Shown in pieces: positions 50,762 to 58,879 of a DNA stretch of 64,000 nt. A program made the translations under genes and the position numbers. The number at the start of each line of letters is the position of its first letter. Position 1 is the first letter of the stretch. The notes under the pieces were generated by a model that was given only the letters and a program-made list of their open reading frames with translations, made no database searches and had not been told where the DNA came from. The stretch covers positions 748,277 to 812,276 of the forward strand of contig NZ_LR881183.1 in the NCBI RefSeq assembly GCF_904067545.1, read 5' to 3'. Source of the stretch: Thermococcus camini. GTDB lineage: Archaea; Methanobacteriota_B; Thermococci; Thermococcales; Thermococcaceae.

Positions 50762-52105
50762 ATGAACTATCCCCGAAGGAAGGATGAAGTTCTGGAGCGC
50801 TATTCGAGAGTTTTTCCGAGGTCTTCAAGGGTCACCTATGCCCCCATTGTGGGCGTTAAAGCCCAGAACGCCCGCGTCTGGGACATCGAGGGAAGGGAAT
50901 ATATAGACTTCCTGAGCGACGCGGCGGTTCAGAACGTCGGCCACAACAACCCCAGGGTTGTCCAAGCAATAAAAGACCAGGCGGAAAGGCTTATTCACTT
51001 CACCTTCATCTACGGCTTCCCGGTTGAGCCTCTACTCTTGGCTGAAAAGCTGGCCGAGATAGCACCGATTGAAAGTCCCAAGGTCAGCTTCGGCATGAGC
51101 GGGAGCGATGCCAACGATGGGGCGATAAAGCTCGCGCGGGCCTACACTGGGAGGAGAACGATTTTGAGCTACCTGCGAAGCTACTACGGTGCAACCTACG
51201 GTGCCATGAGTATAACGGGCCTTGACTTCGAGGTCCGCTCCAAGGTCGGCGAGCTCAGCGGGATCCACTACATCCCCTACCCCAACTGCTACCGCTGTCC
51301 CTTCGGGAAGGAGCCGAAGACATGTAAGATGGAGTGCGTCTCCTACCTCAAGGAGAAGTTCGAGGGAGAGGTTTACGCCGAAGGAACCGCCGCCCTCTTC
51401 GCCGAGCCGATACAGGGCGATGCTGGAATGGTAGTTCCTCCGGAGGACTACTTCAGGGAGGTGAAGAAAATCCTCGATGAGCACGGGATTCTCCTCATAG
51501 TGGACGAGGTTCAGAGCGGCATGGGGAGAACCGGCAAATGGTTCGCGATAGAGCACTTCGGGGTAAAGCCAGATGTCATAACGCTCGCTAAACCCCTCGG
51601 CGGGGGTTTGCCCATAAGCGCGATAATAGGGCGCTCCGATGTTATGGACTCTCTGCCGTCTCTGGGCCACACGTTCACACTGAGCGGCAACCCCGTGACG
51701 AGCAGGGCAGCTTTGGCGGTTATCGAGGAGATCGAGGAGAAGGACCTGCTCAGGAGGGCGAAGAAGCTCGGGAAATACACCAAAAAACGACTGGAGAAGA
51801 TGAAGAAGGAGCACGAGCTCATAGGTGACGTTCGGGGCCTTGGCCTGATGCTCGGCGTTGACCTCGTCAAGGACAGAGAAACCAAAGAGCGGGCCTACGA
51901 GGAGGCGAGGAAGGTAGTTTGGCGCGCCTACGAGCTCGGCTTAGTTCTTGCGTTCCTCCAGGGCAACGTGCTGAGGATTCAGCCGCCCCTCACGATAGAG
52001 GAGGAACTCCTGGAGGAAGGCCTCAACAGGTTGGAACAGGCCATAGCCGATGTTGAGGAGGGCAGGGTTCCGGACGATGTCCTGACGAAGGTTCAGGGCT
52101 GGTGA
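50762..52105 (+). CDS. Class III PLP-dependent aminotransferase or amino-acid racemase
   Basis: 447 residues of fold-type I PLP enzymes: [31 protein letters not shown] and the PLP-lysine motif [16 protein letters not shown] Cys-rich insertion ([18 protein letters not shown]) is typical of the archaeal subgroup. That subgroup includes ornithine aminotransferases and broad-specificity amino-acid racemases from Pyrococcus and Thermococcus, and sequence alone does not tell which. The divergent Lrp-type regulator suggests amino-acid control. The start is the ATG at 50762 after GGTGAGAGC. Confidence 0.88.
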   Translation: MNYPRRKDEVLERYSRVFPRSSRVTYAPIVGVKAQNARVWDIEGREYIDFLSDAAVQNVGHNNPRVVQAIKDQAERLIHFTFIYGFPVEPLLLAEKLAEIAPIESPKVSFGMSGSDANDGAIKLARAYTGRRTILSYLRSYYGATYGAMSITGLDFEVRSKVGELSGIHYIPYPNCYRCPFGKEPKTCKMECVSYLKEKFEGEVYAEGTAALFAEPIQGDAGMVVPPEDYFREVKKILDEHGILLIVDEVQSGMGRTGKWFAIEHFGVKPDVITLAKPLGGGLPISAIIGRSDVMDSLPSLGHTFTLSGNPVTSRAALAVIEEIEEKDLLRRAKKLGKYTKKRLEKMKKEHELIGDVRGLGLMLGVDLVKDRETKERAYEEARKVVWRAYELGLVLAFLQGNVLRIQPPLTIEEELLEEGLNRLEQAIADVEEGRVPDDVLTKVQGW

Positions 52106-52181
52106 TTGACATTTTTCTGTCCATTTTTTCAGTTTCCGAAATCTTTTTAAACAAACTTTTACACAGGTTGAGCGGGCTTCA

Positions 52182-53483
52182 ATGGAAACCCTTGAAACCA
52201 TGAAAGGACCGGTACTGAAGGTTGGAATCGAGGATAAGGTTGAACCTTCAAAGGCTTTGGTTTTTGGCCTTCAGCACGTTCTCGCGATGTTCGGTGCCAC
52301 CGTCACCGTTCCCCTGGTTGTGGGGGGTGCAGTTGGCCTGAATGGCGACCAGATAGCCCTCATGATACAGGCCGTTCTGCTGGCGATGGGCATCGCAACG
52401 CTGCTCCAGACGACGATGGGTTCGCGCTACCCGATAGTGCAGGGCTCAAGCTTCGCCTTCATTCCGGGGCTGATAGCTATAGGCTCTTCCCTCGGAATGG
52501 CCGCGGTACAGGGTGCGCTGATCGTTGGGGGCCTGATAGAGGCTGCCATCGGATGGTTCGGGATAATCGGAAAGGTCAGGAAGCTCTTCACCCCGCTGGT
52601 CACAGGGGTTACGATAACGCTGATAGGCTTCAGCCTGGCCGACGTGGCGGTAAAGAACTTCTTCAACTTCTACGCCGACCCCTCAGGGGGAACTATCATC
52701 AAGGCCACCCTGGTGGCAATGATAACCTTCCTGACGACGGTCTTCGTGGCCCTTAGGGCGAGTGGGAGCTTGAAGGCGATGCCCGTCGTTGTCGGTGCAG
52801 CTGTCGGCTACATCGTGAGCGTTCCCCTCGGCCTCGCGGACTTTGAACTGGTGAAGAGCCTGCCGGTTGTGAGCATCCCAAGGCCCTTCCCGTGGGGCAG
52901 TCCGGTCTTTGACACAACCGCAATAATCCTGCTCCTCTTCGCCTTCATGGTGAGCATCATAGAGAGCGTCGGGGACTACCACGCGATAGCGGCCGTTACG
53001 GGCTCGGAGGTAACGGGTAAGCACATAGCGAGGGGAATAGGCAGCGAAGGCCTGGCCTGTTCGATAGCGGGCCTCCTCGGAGCGTGCGGGACGACGAGCT
53101 ACTCCGAGAACATAGGCGTCGTTGCGCTCACCAAGGTCGGTAGCAGGTACGTGGTGCAGATGGGGGCGATTATTCTAATATTCCTCTCCCTGCTCCCGAA
53201 GTTTGCCGGAATCCTCGCCTCAATGCCCGCTCCCGTTCTTGGGGGATTAACTCTGGCGCTCTACGGAATGATAAGCGTTACCGGTCTGAGGCTGATAAAG
53301 GAGAGGGTCGAGTTTACTGACAGGAACACGCTGATACTGGCCGCCGCACTGATAGCCGGCCTCGGCGCACCACAGCTCCCGGCGGAGTTCCTGGCGGCGT
53401 TTCCAAAGGTCGTAGCAAGCATCTTAGAGTCAGGAATGGCGGTTGGAGCTTTGACTGCGATAGTCCTTGAGAGAATCCTCTGA
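52182..53483 (+). CDS. Uracil/xanthine permease, NCS2 family
   Basis: 433 residues, about 14 membrane segments. It carries the NCS2 markers QHVLAMFGATVTVPLV (TM1), YPIVQGSSFAFIPG (TM3) and ESVGDYHAIAAVTG (TM8, Glu and Asp-Tyr-His). UraA-type members import uracil with protons; xanthine/urate members share the fold. TATA (ATCTTTTTAAAC) lies at about 52140-52151 and there is no clear Shine-Dalgarno site, so the message may be leaderless or short-leadered. Confidence 0.92.
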   Translation: METLETMKGPVLKVGIEDKVEPSKALVFGLQHVLAMFGATVTVPLVVGGAVGLNGDQIALMIQAVLLAMGIATLLQTTMGSRYPIVQGSSFAFIPGLIAIGSSLGMAAVQGALIVGGLIEAAIGWFGIIGKVRKLFTPLVTGVTITLIGFSLADVAVKNFFNFYADPSGGTIIKATLVAMITFLTTVFVALRASGSLKAMPVVVGAAVGYIVSVPLGLADFELVKSLPVVSIPRPFPWGSPVFDTTAIILLLFAFMVSIIESVGDYHAIAAVTGSEVTGKHIARGIGSEGLACSIAGLLGACGTTSYSENIGVVALTKVGSRYVVQMGAIILIFLSLLPKFAGILASMPAPVLGGLTLALYGMISVTGLRLIKERVEFTDRNTLILAAALIAGLGAPQLPAEFLAAFPKVVASILESGMAVGALTAIVLERIL

Positions 53484-53518
53484 CTCCCTTTAAATTTTTA
53501 AAGAAAAGCAGGGAGAGC

Positions 53519-54154
53519 TTAGACTATCGGGGAGTCCATGGGCATGTCCGATGGCTTCTCTTCCAGCTCCTTCGGCATGTTGGAGAAGCCCAGTATGACG
53601 AATATCCTGCCTATGAACATAAGCAGGAAGCCAACGAGGATTATGGCAGTCATCGCCCCCCACTTGTACCAGTTAGAGGCATCACGGAACTCCTTTGTTC
53701 CGGTTATCTCGTACATTGCTCCCCAGGTCTTCATCTCGAAGTACGCAACGACTATCATTACCACCAGGAAGAACAGAAAGACGCCGGCTATCACGAAGGT
53801 AGGCGCGCTGTGCTGGACTCCATGGGGAGGCACTACAACGGTCTCCCCCTCAGGTGTTATTACTGAAGAGTGCGTCTCTTCGATAACACCGAAGCCACTG
53901 AACGCAAAGAGGCTCGTGAAGACCACGATGGCAAATATAACAGCCACCACTATCGCGGAGATGAAGGCAAGGAGGTAGTACTTGAAGGGCCTGTCATCTT
54001 TGACCTTGTCCCCAATTCCTTTGAGCGCGACCAGCACCAAAATAAATCCTACCAGAGCAAGCACGCTTCCCAGGTACGGGACGAAGCCCCCGACCAGGGC
54101 CAGTATAGAGCCCCACAGTCCAAGATTTTTCTCACTGCTGATGTCTATTCCCAC
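53519..54154 (-). CDS. DUF996-family membrane protein, 211 aa
   Basis: About five membrane helices, with ALKGIGDKVKDDRPFKYYLLAF after the second and a WGAMYEITGTKEFRDASNWYKWG loop before the last two. It begins at GTG 54154 after GGTGGTGTCC. It is clearly paralogous to the next gene (54218-54820), with a shared NLG-x-x-GS start, LKG-GDK-KDDRPF-YYL block and final helix. A central exterior loop (about 95-120) is unique to this copy. Function unknown. Confidence 0.8.
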   Translation of the reverse strand: MGIDISSEKNLGLWGSILALVGGFVPYLGSVLALVGFILVLVALKGIGDKVKDDRPFKYYLLAFISAIVVAVIFAIVVFTSLFAFSGFGVIEETHSSVITPEGETVVVPPHGVQHSAPTFVIAGVFLFFLVVMIVVAYFEMKTWGAMYEITGTKEFRDASNWYKWGAMTAIILVGFLLMFIGRIFVILGFSNMPKELEEKPSDMPMDSPIV

Positions 54155-54217
54155 GGACACCACCGGAAATAAAAACGGCGTTCCTTCTTAAAAAGCTTAC
54201 CTGAAAAAGTGGGAAAT

Positions 54218-54820
54218 TCAGAGGGCGTTTATAGTTTCGGTCTGGGGCTTTCCTTCCAGCTCCTCCGGCAGCTTCGCGAAAGCTATTATCTGGTAGATGG
54301 CCGCAACGAAGAGGAGTAGAATTCCAACGAGGAGTATCGCGGTTATTGCCCCCCACTTTATGAACGTTGCAGTTTTGTCGAACTCCTCAACGCCCGTAAG
54401 TTCGTAGGTGACCCTCCAGGTCTTTACGGCGTAGTAGATGCCGACCACGACTGCGGCTAATATGAGGGCCAGCCCGAGGAATATCATCCCCATGCCCAGG
54501 GCCCCCAGAACCTGCTCAGGGGTTTCGTTGAAGGTCATGCCGGTGCTTGCCATTGCAACGATGCCTACCGCCATGAAGATTATCGCAATGACCGCTATGC
54601 CTATCGTAGCTATCACCGAGTAGAGGTAGTACCTGAAGGGTCTATCGTCTTTGAGCTTGTCGCCGAGGCCTTTCAGCGCTATCAGCACGAGTATTTCCCC
54701 GACCAGCGATAAACCTCCAGCCACCATCCCCCAGTAGGGGATGACGCCGGTAAAGCTCCCAACGAGGACCAGAACCGAACCTATAATCCCGAGATTCCTC
54801 TCGCTCCTCAGCTCCACCAT
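54218..54820 (-). CDS. DUF996-family membrane protein, 200 aa (tandem paralogue)
   Basis: Five membrane helices with the same landmarks as the downstream paralogue: SERNLGIIGSVLVLVG, ALKGLGDKLKDDRPFRYYLYS, and TYELTGVEEFDKTATFIKWGA before the last helices. The ATG at 54820 follows GGTGGTCAC. The two genes are separated by 63 bases with the same orientation, so they arose by tandem duplication. Function unknown; they sit between the permease and the MBS operon. Confidence 0.8.
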   Translation of the reverse strand: MVELRSERNLGIIGSVLVLVGSFTGVIPYWGMVAGGLSLVGEILVLIALKGLGDKLKDDRPFRYYLYSVIATIGIAVIAIIFMAVGIVAMASTGMTFNETPEQVLGALGMGMIFLGLALILAAVVVGIYYAVKTWRVTYELTGVEEFDKTATFIKWGAITAILLVGILLLFVAAIYQIIAFAKLPEELEGKPQTETINAL

Positions 54821-54901
54821 GTGACCACCGGAGGTTAGTTGGGATTAAAACTTTAAAAGGTTACGCCGGATACTGTCCGGGAGAAAAGGGAGAAAAGGAA
54901 T

Positions 54902-55612
54902 TTACTCCTTCTTCTCCACCTCGGCCTTCTCGCCTGATGCTTCATTCTTCCCGGCCGGCTTGGGGGCCTCTTTCTTTTCCGGAGCCTTGGCAGGCTTAGC
55001 CGCTGGCTTTGCTGGCGTAGGTTTCTTAGGCGGCCTCAGGCCGTAGCCGAGTATCTTGAACTCTATCTTGGAGCCATCGCGGAGGTGGTAGATGTGTGTG
55101 CCGTCCTCGCGCTTCTCGATTCTCTCGACCGGGAAGCGGTAGTCCCCGAACTTCTCGTTCAGCTCCTTCATCTTGTCCGGGTGTATGGGCACCCAGTCGT
55201 AGAGCTCCAGGTCCTCCTCAAAGCCGCCGGTGGTCAGGTAGTAGTTCTCGGTGAAGCCCAGCGCTCCCGTCGGGCAGACGTCAACGCAGAACTGGCAGAA
55301 GGTGCACCTTCCGTAGTCCACCTTCGGGTGCGGCCTCTTCTCCATCTTGCCGTCCACTTCTATCCAGGTCATCTCTATGGCCCTCGCCGGGCATATCTGG
55401 CCGCAGAAGTTACAGCCGACGCAGGTCTTCCAGTTCAGCGTGTGGAATCCCCTGTACTTTGGTGCCGGCTCTATCTTCTCGAAGGGTATCTTTATCGTGA
55501 CCGGCTTCTTGAAGAGGTACTTGATGCCCATCCACGGCTTGACGAATGACTTCTTGAGCTTGACCTTCTCCTCGCCGACGATCCTAACCTTTGGCTTCTC
55601 AACGCTCTCCAT
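54902..55612 (-). CDS. mbsN: MBS complex ferredoxin-like subunit MbsN (NuoI-like)
   Basis: 236 residues with two four-cysteine [4Fe-4S] motifs: CVGCNFCGQIC (Cys64, 67, 70, 74) and CTFCQFCVDVC (Cys103, 106, 109, 113). It relays electrons from ferredoxin to the NuoB/NuoD-like subunits on the cytosolic side. The C-terminal 45 residues are a low-complexity Lys/Pro/Ala/Glu tail. It is the last gene of the operon. The ATG at 55612 after GGTGATGAAG is preferred over 55618, which lies in the ribosome site. Confidence 0.9.
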   Translation of the reverse strand: MESVEKPKVRIVGEEKVKLKKSFVKPWMGIKYLFKKPVTIKIPFEKIEPAPKYRGFHTLNWKTCVGCNFCGQICPARAIEMTWIEVDGKMEKRPHPKVDYGRCTFCQFCVDVCPTGALGFTENYYLTTGGFEEDLELYDWVPIHPDKMKELNEKFGDYRFPVERIEKREDGTHIYHLRDGSKIEFKILGYGLRPPKKPTPAKPAAKPAKAPEKKEAPKPAGKNEASGEKAEVEKKE

Positions 55613-55617
55613 CTTCA

Positions 55618-56802
55618 TCACCTGTCTATGTCCGGCGGGCAGTTGTCAAGGGTCTTGAGGATGACCGGAACGTCCGCCAGGCGCGCTCCCTTCAACAGCT
55701 CCTCAAGCACGGTAACACCGTGGCTCTGGCTCGGTCCGCGAACGTGGACGCGGTACGGCTTGTGGGTTCCGTCACTGACAACGTAGGCACCGAAGTCACC
55801 CTTCGTGCTCTCAACGTGGGCGTAGGCATCTCCCTTCGGCGGCTTGAACCTCGGCAGGGCCTTTAAGCGGGCGTCCTTCACCATGTACGGCCCACTCGGC
55901 GGCCCCATGTCAAGGAGCTGCTCGAGGATGTAGAGGTCCTGCTCCATCTCGTACCTCCTCACGAGGACCCTCGCGAGACTGTCGCCCTCCTTTAGGACTG
56001 GCACCTCGAACTCGAGCTCTGGATAGAACAGATACGGGTCGTCCTTCCTGACGTCGTAGGGGACTCCTGTGGCTCTAAGGTTCGGCCCGGTGACGGCATG
56101 CTTGAGAGCAAAGCGCTTGTCCATTACACCGACTCCCTCAGTCCTCTCAAAGGTGATGTAGTTGTCAAAGAGTATCTCGTCGAAGTCCTTCATCTTGCCC
56201 TTGAGGTACTCGACGGTGTCCCTGAGCTGTCTTAACCACTTGTCTCCAGGTATATCCCTTCTAACACCTCCCGGCACGGTGTAGATGTGATAAACCCTGC
56301 CGCCGGTGAGCTCCTCGAAGAGGCGCATAAAGCGCTCACGATAAGCTGCCGCCCACTGGCCCGCTGTGTAGAGACCTATCTCGTTTCCAAAGCCCATAAT
56401 CCAGAACATCCAGGCGCTCATCCTGGCCATCTCGAGGACTACCGTCCTTATCCACTGGGCCCTCTCCGGAACCTCCCAGCCGACTATCTCATCAACGGCC
56501 ATGGAGTAGATGTTCTCCGGAACATCGCTCTCGGGAACACATATACGGAGGAGCAGGGCGATGTTGGTGAAGTAGGGCCTCTGCTCTGCGAGCTTCTCGA
56601 AACCGCGGTGGAGGAAACCGGGATTAACGATGGCCCTCTCTATCCTGTTGCCGTCCATCTTCAGGATTATGCTGAAGTTCTCCGTGGCCATGTGCTGTGG
56701 TCCGAAGAACAGCTCGTAGGTGTCCTTGTCTATGGGGTGAAGGTACATGTCGTGGGCCTTTGCCTCGGTTTTAAGCTCCTTCGGGACTTCCAAATTCGCC
56801 AT
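55618..56802 (-). CDS. mbsL: MBS large (NuoD/hydrogenase-like) subunit MbsL
   Basis: 394 residues with the NuoD/hydrogenase large-subunit core (FGPQHMATENFSIILKMDG, NPGFLHRGFEKL). The [NiFe] ligand pairs of true hydrogenases are reduced to single Cys: RICVPES (Cys88) and the last residues DNCPPDIDR (Cys388). That is the mark of the MBX/MBS enzyme, which reduces polysulfide or sulfane sulfur and does not evolve hydrogen. The start at 56802 follows GAGGTGATGATC. It sits between mbsK and mbsN. Confidence 0.92.
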   Translation of the reverse strand: MANLEVPKELKTEAKAHDMYLHPIDKDTYELFFGPQHMATENFSIILKMDGNRIERAIVNPGFLHRGFEKLAEQRPYFTNIALLLRICVPESDVPENIYSMAVDEIVGWEVPERAQWIRTVVLEMARMSAWMFWIMGFGNEIGLYTAGQWAAAYRERFMRLFEELTGGRVYHIYTVPGGVRRDIPGDKWLRQLRDTVEYLKGKMKDFDEILFDNYITFERTEGVGVMDKRFALKHAVTGPNLRATGVPYDVRKDDPYLFYPELEFEVPVLKEGDSLARVLVRRYEMEQDLYILEQLLDMGPPSGPYMVKDARLKALPRFKPPKGDAYAHVESTKGDFGAYVVSDGTHKPYRVHVRGPSQSHGVTVLEELLKGARLADVPVILKTLDNCPPDIDR

Positions 56803-56812
56803 GATCATCACC

Positions 56813-57394
56813 TCATATCACGTAATTGGTCTTGCTCTCGTCGTACCTGTCGAAATCCTCGCCGTAGATACTCTTGACGTAGCCGAGCATGTTGAAGTCC
56901 TTTCTGTGCGGGTGCTTCTCGTACTCCCTCGGCTCGAGGATGAACGGACCGAGCCTCGGGTTGCCCTCGTAGATTATCCCGAAGAACTCGTGGGATTCCC
57001 TCTCATAGGTCTCCGCTACCGGCCATATGTCCCTGACCGTTGGGACCCGCGGATCGTCCCTCGGGATTCTCGTCCTCACGAATGCGTGGACGCCCTCGCT
57101 CACGCTCCAGAGCTGGTAGACGAGCTCAAACTCATTCTCCTTGAGCCAGTCAACGGTGCTTATCTGCATCAGCATCTCGAACTTCTCGCTTGCTAGCTCG
57201 AGGAACTCCTTTATCCTCTCAGCGGGGACCTTGAACTCCACGCGCTTTCTTCTCCTTACGCTGCCCTCGGCGTAGGGTGCCTTCTCAAGCACCTCCGCGA
57301 CGAGCTTTCCTTCCCGGGTGTCGGGGAGCTTCGAAACCTCGTTTTTCTGCTCCTCGACCTTCTCCTCCACTTTGGGCTTCTCGTTCATATCCAT
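56813..57394 (-). CDS. mbsK: MBS subunit MbsK (NuoC-like)
   Basis: 193 residues. The NuoC fold covers about residues 60-190 (FEMLMQISTVDWLKENEFELVYQLW, RDDPRVPTVRDIWPVAETYERESHEFFGIIYEG, LEPREYEKHPHRKDF). A charged N-terminal extension (Glu/Lys-rich, about 1-45) precedes it. The subunit is a cytosolic scaffold next to MbsL. The ATG at 57394 follows GGAGGTGGCTGGC and overlaps the mbsJ end by ten bases, so the longer frame from 57427 is rejected. Confidence 0.9.
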   Translation of the reverse strand: MDMNEKPKVEEKVEEQKNEVSKLPDTREGKLVAEVLEKAPYAEGSVRRRKRVEFKVPAERIKEFLELASEKFEMLMQISTVDWLKENEFELVYQLWSVSEGVHAFVRTRIPRDDPRVPTVRDIWPVAETYERESHEFFGIIYEGNPRLGPFILEPREYEKHPHRKDFNMLGYVKSIYGEDFDRYDESKTNYVI

Positions 57395-57975
57395 GCCAGC
57401 CACCTCCTGGCGTCCTTTTCGCGCCATCCTTCACCGAAGAGCTCGTCTTGGTTCTTCCTGTAGTACTCATAGTTCTCCCTATAGCGCTTCCAGCCATCTG
57501 CCGTTCCGTCTTCTATCTTGCGCATTATCTCCATTATTCCATCCATAACGGCCTCAGCTCTGGGCATGCAGCCCGCTATGGCAACGTCAACCGGCAGGTA
57601 CTTGTCGAACTGCTTGACCACGTTGTAGGAATCCCAGTAAACGCCGCCGTTTATCGGGCAGGAGCCGTGTATGAGGATGTACTTCGGGTCCTGCATCATC
57701 TCGTAGGTTATGATTATCCTCTTGAGGGTCTTCGGCGTTACGTAGCCCGTGATGAGGAACAGGTCACCCATCCTCGGTGCCGGGTTGGGCATTATTCCGA
57801 AGCGCTCGAAGTCGTAGCGAGCAGTGGCCAGCGGCGGCATCTCGATACCGCCGCATCCTGTACAGAAGGCCACTATCCAGAGGCTCTTCTTCCTGGCCCA
57901 CTTGAACAGGGGCTCGAAGAGCTTGAACTCCTGGAGCTCGTAGTTTATGAACTCGTCATTCTTCCTCTCGCTCAT
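57385..57975 (-). CDS. mbsJ: MBS small subunit MbsJ (NuoB-like)
   Basis: 196 residues. The NuoB-type proximal [4Fe-4S] ligands are Cys38 and Cys41 (FCTGCGGIEMP), Cys106 (HGSCPINGG) and Cys136 (IAGCMPRAE). It receives electrons from MbsN and passes them to the site at the MbsL interface. The start at 57975 follows GAGGTGATGTGG. Gene order M-J-K-L-N matches the Thermococcales MBS operon. Confidence 0.93.
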   Translation of the reverse strand: MSERKNDEFINYELQEFKLFEPLFKWARKKSLWIVAFCTGCGGIEMPPLATARYDFERFGIMPNPAPRMGDLFLITGYVTPKTLKRIIITYEMMQDPKYILIHGSCPINGGVYWDSYNVVKQFDKYLPVDVAIAGCMPRAEAVMDGIMEIMRKIEDGTADGWKRYRENYEYYRKNQDELFGEGWREKDARRWLAWI

Positions 57976-57985
57976 CCACATCACC

Positions 57986-58879
57986 TCACACCGTCAGGAG
58001 CACGGCTATTATTCCCAGTATGGTCGGCCACTTCCAGAAGAACTTGGCCGCCTGGTCGATGGTAAAGCGCGGGTAGATGCTGGCCACGAATATCGCTATG
58101 AAGAGCACCGCTATCTGCTTGACCAGCAGCTCAAGCAGGTTGCTGGCTCCGCCGAGGAAGAGCACGGCAAAGAACGCTGTCTCCGCGAAGAGCTGAACCG
58201 CATGCTGGGTGAAGAGCAGTGCCGCGTGCTTGCCGCCGTACTCGACCATCGGACCCATGGAGATTTCCGCCGGAGCGGTGATTATGTCGAAGGGCTCGAG
58301 GCCGAGCATCGCCTGGAAGACTATGTCAAAGACTATCAGTGCCAGGAGCAGCGCAGGAACGAGGATGCTCCATCCCTGAGTCTGCTGAAGGGCCACTATC
58401 TCGCTGAGCTTGAAGGTTCCCCAGTGCTGGATGAGGGCTATCAAGGCGAGACCGTAGGGCAGCTGCATGGCCACCATGGTGAGCAGACCACGCTGGACAC
58501 CGACGGCTGAGTAGGGGTTGCCCGAGCTCATGGCACCGAGCATTATGCCAAGCATCGGTACCTCGAGGAGGTAGGCGACGACGATGAGGTCGGCGTTGCT
58601 GCTGAAGAGCTGGAAGTTGGCGAGGGGGATGAAGAGGAGCGCGGCTATGCTGGCGCCGAGGGCGAATATCGGTCCGAAGTCGTAGATGAAGCCGTGGCTG
58701 ACGCTCTCCTTTTTGCCGAGGAGCTTGAGGGTGTCTATGATCGGCTGGTATATCGGAGGTCCGACACGCCTCTGTATCCTGGCCATTGCCTTTCTCTCAA
58801 TGCCCATGAAGATGAAGCCCATGAAGGTGGCGTATATCAGCATTCCTATGACTTCAAGCACGAGTTTCCAGTCTATCAT
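57986..58879 (-). CDS. mbsM: MBS membrane subunit MbsM (NuoH-like)
   Basis: 297 residues, about eight membrane helices. It has the NuoH/HyfC signature near the first loop (MGIERKAMARIQRRVGPPIYQPIIDTLKLLGKKE) and acidic residues in later helices (LGLEPFDIITAPAEISMGPMVEYGG). It links the peripheral arm to the antiporter-like arm. The ATG at 58879 directly follows the mbsH' stop, with GGGGTGCTGTGA upstream. Confidence 0.93.
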   Translation of the reverse strand: MIDWKLVLEVIGMLIYATFMGFIFMGIERKAMARIQRRVGPPIYQPIIDTLKLLGKKESVSHGFIYDFGPIFALGASIAALLFIPLANFQLFSSNADLIVVAYLLEVPMLGIMLGAMSSGNPYSAVGVQRGLLTMVAMQLPYGLALIALIQHWGTFKLSEIVALQQTQGWSILVPALLLALIVFDIVFQAMLGLEPFDIITAPAEISMGPMVEYGGKHAALLFTQHAVQLFAETAFFAVLFLGGASNLLELLVKQIAVLFIAIFVASIYPRFTIDQAAKFFWKWPTILGIIAVLLTV

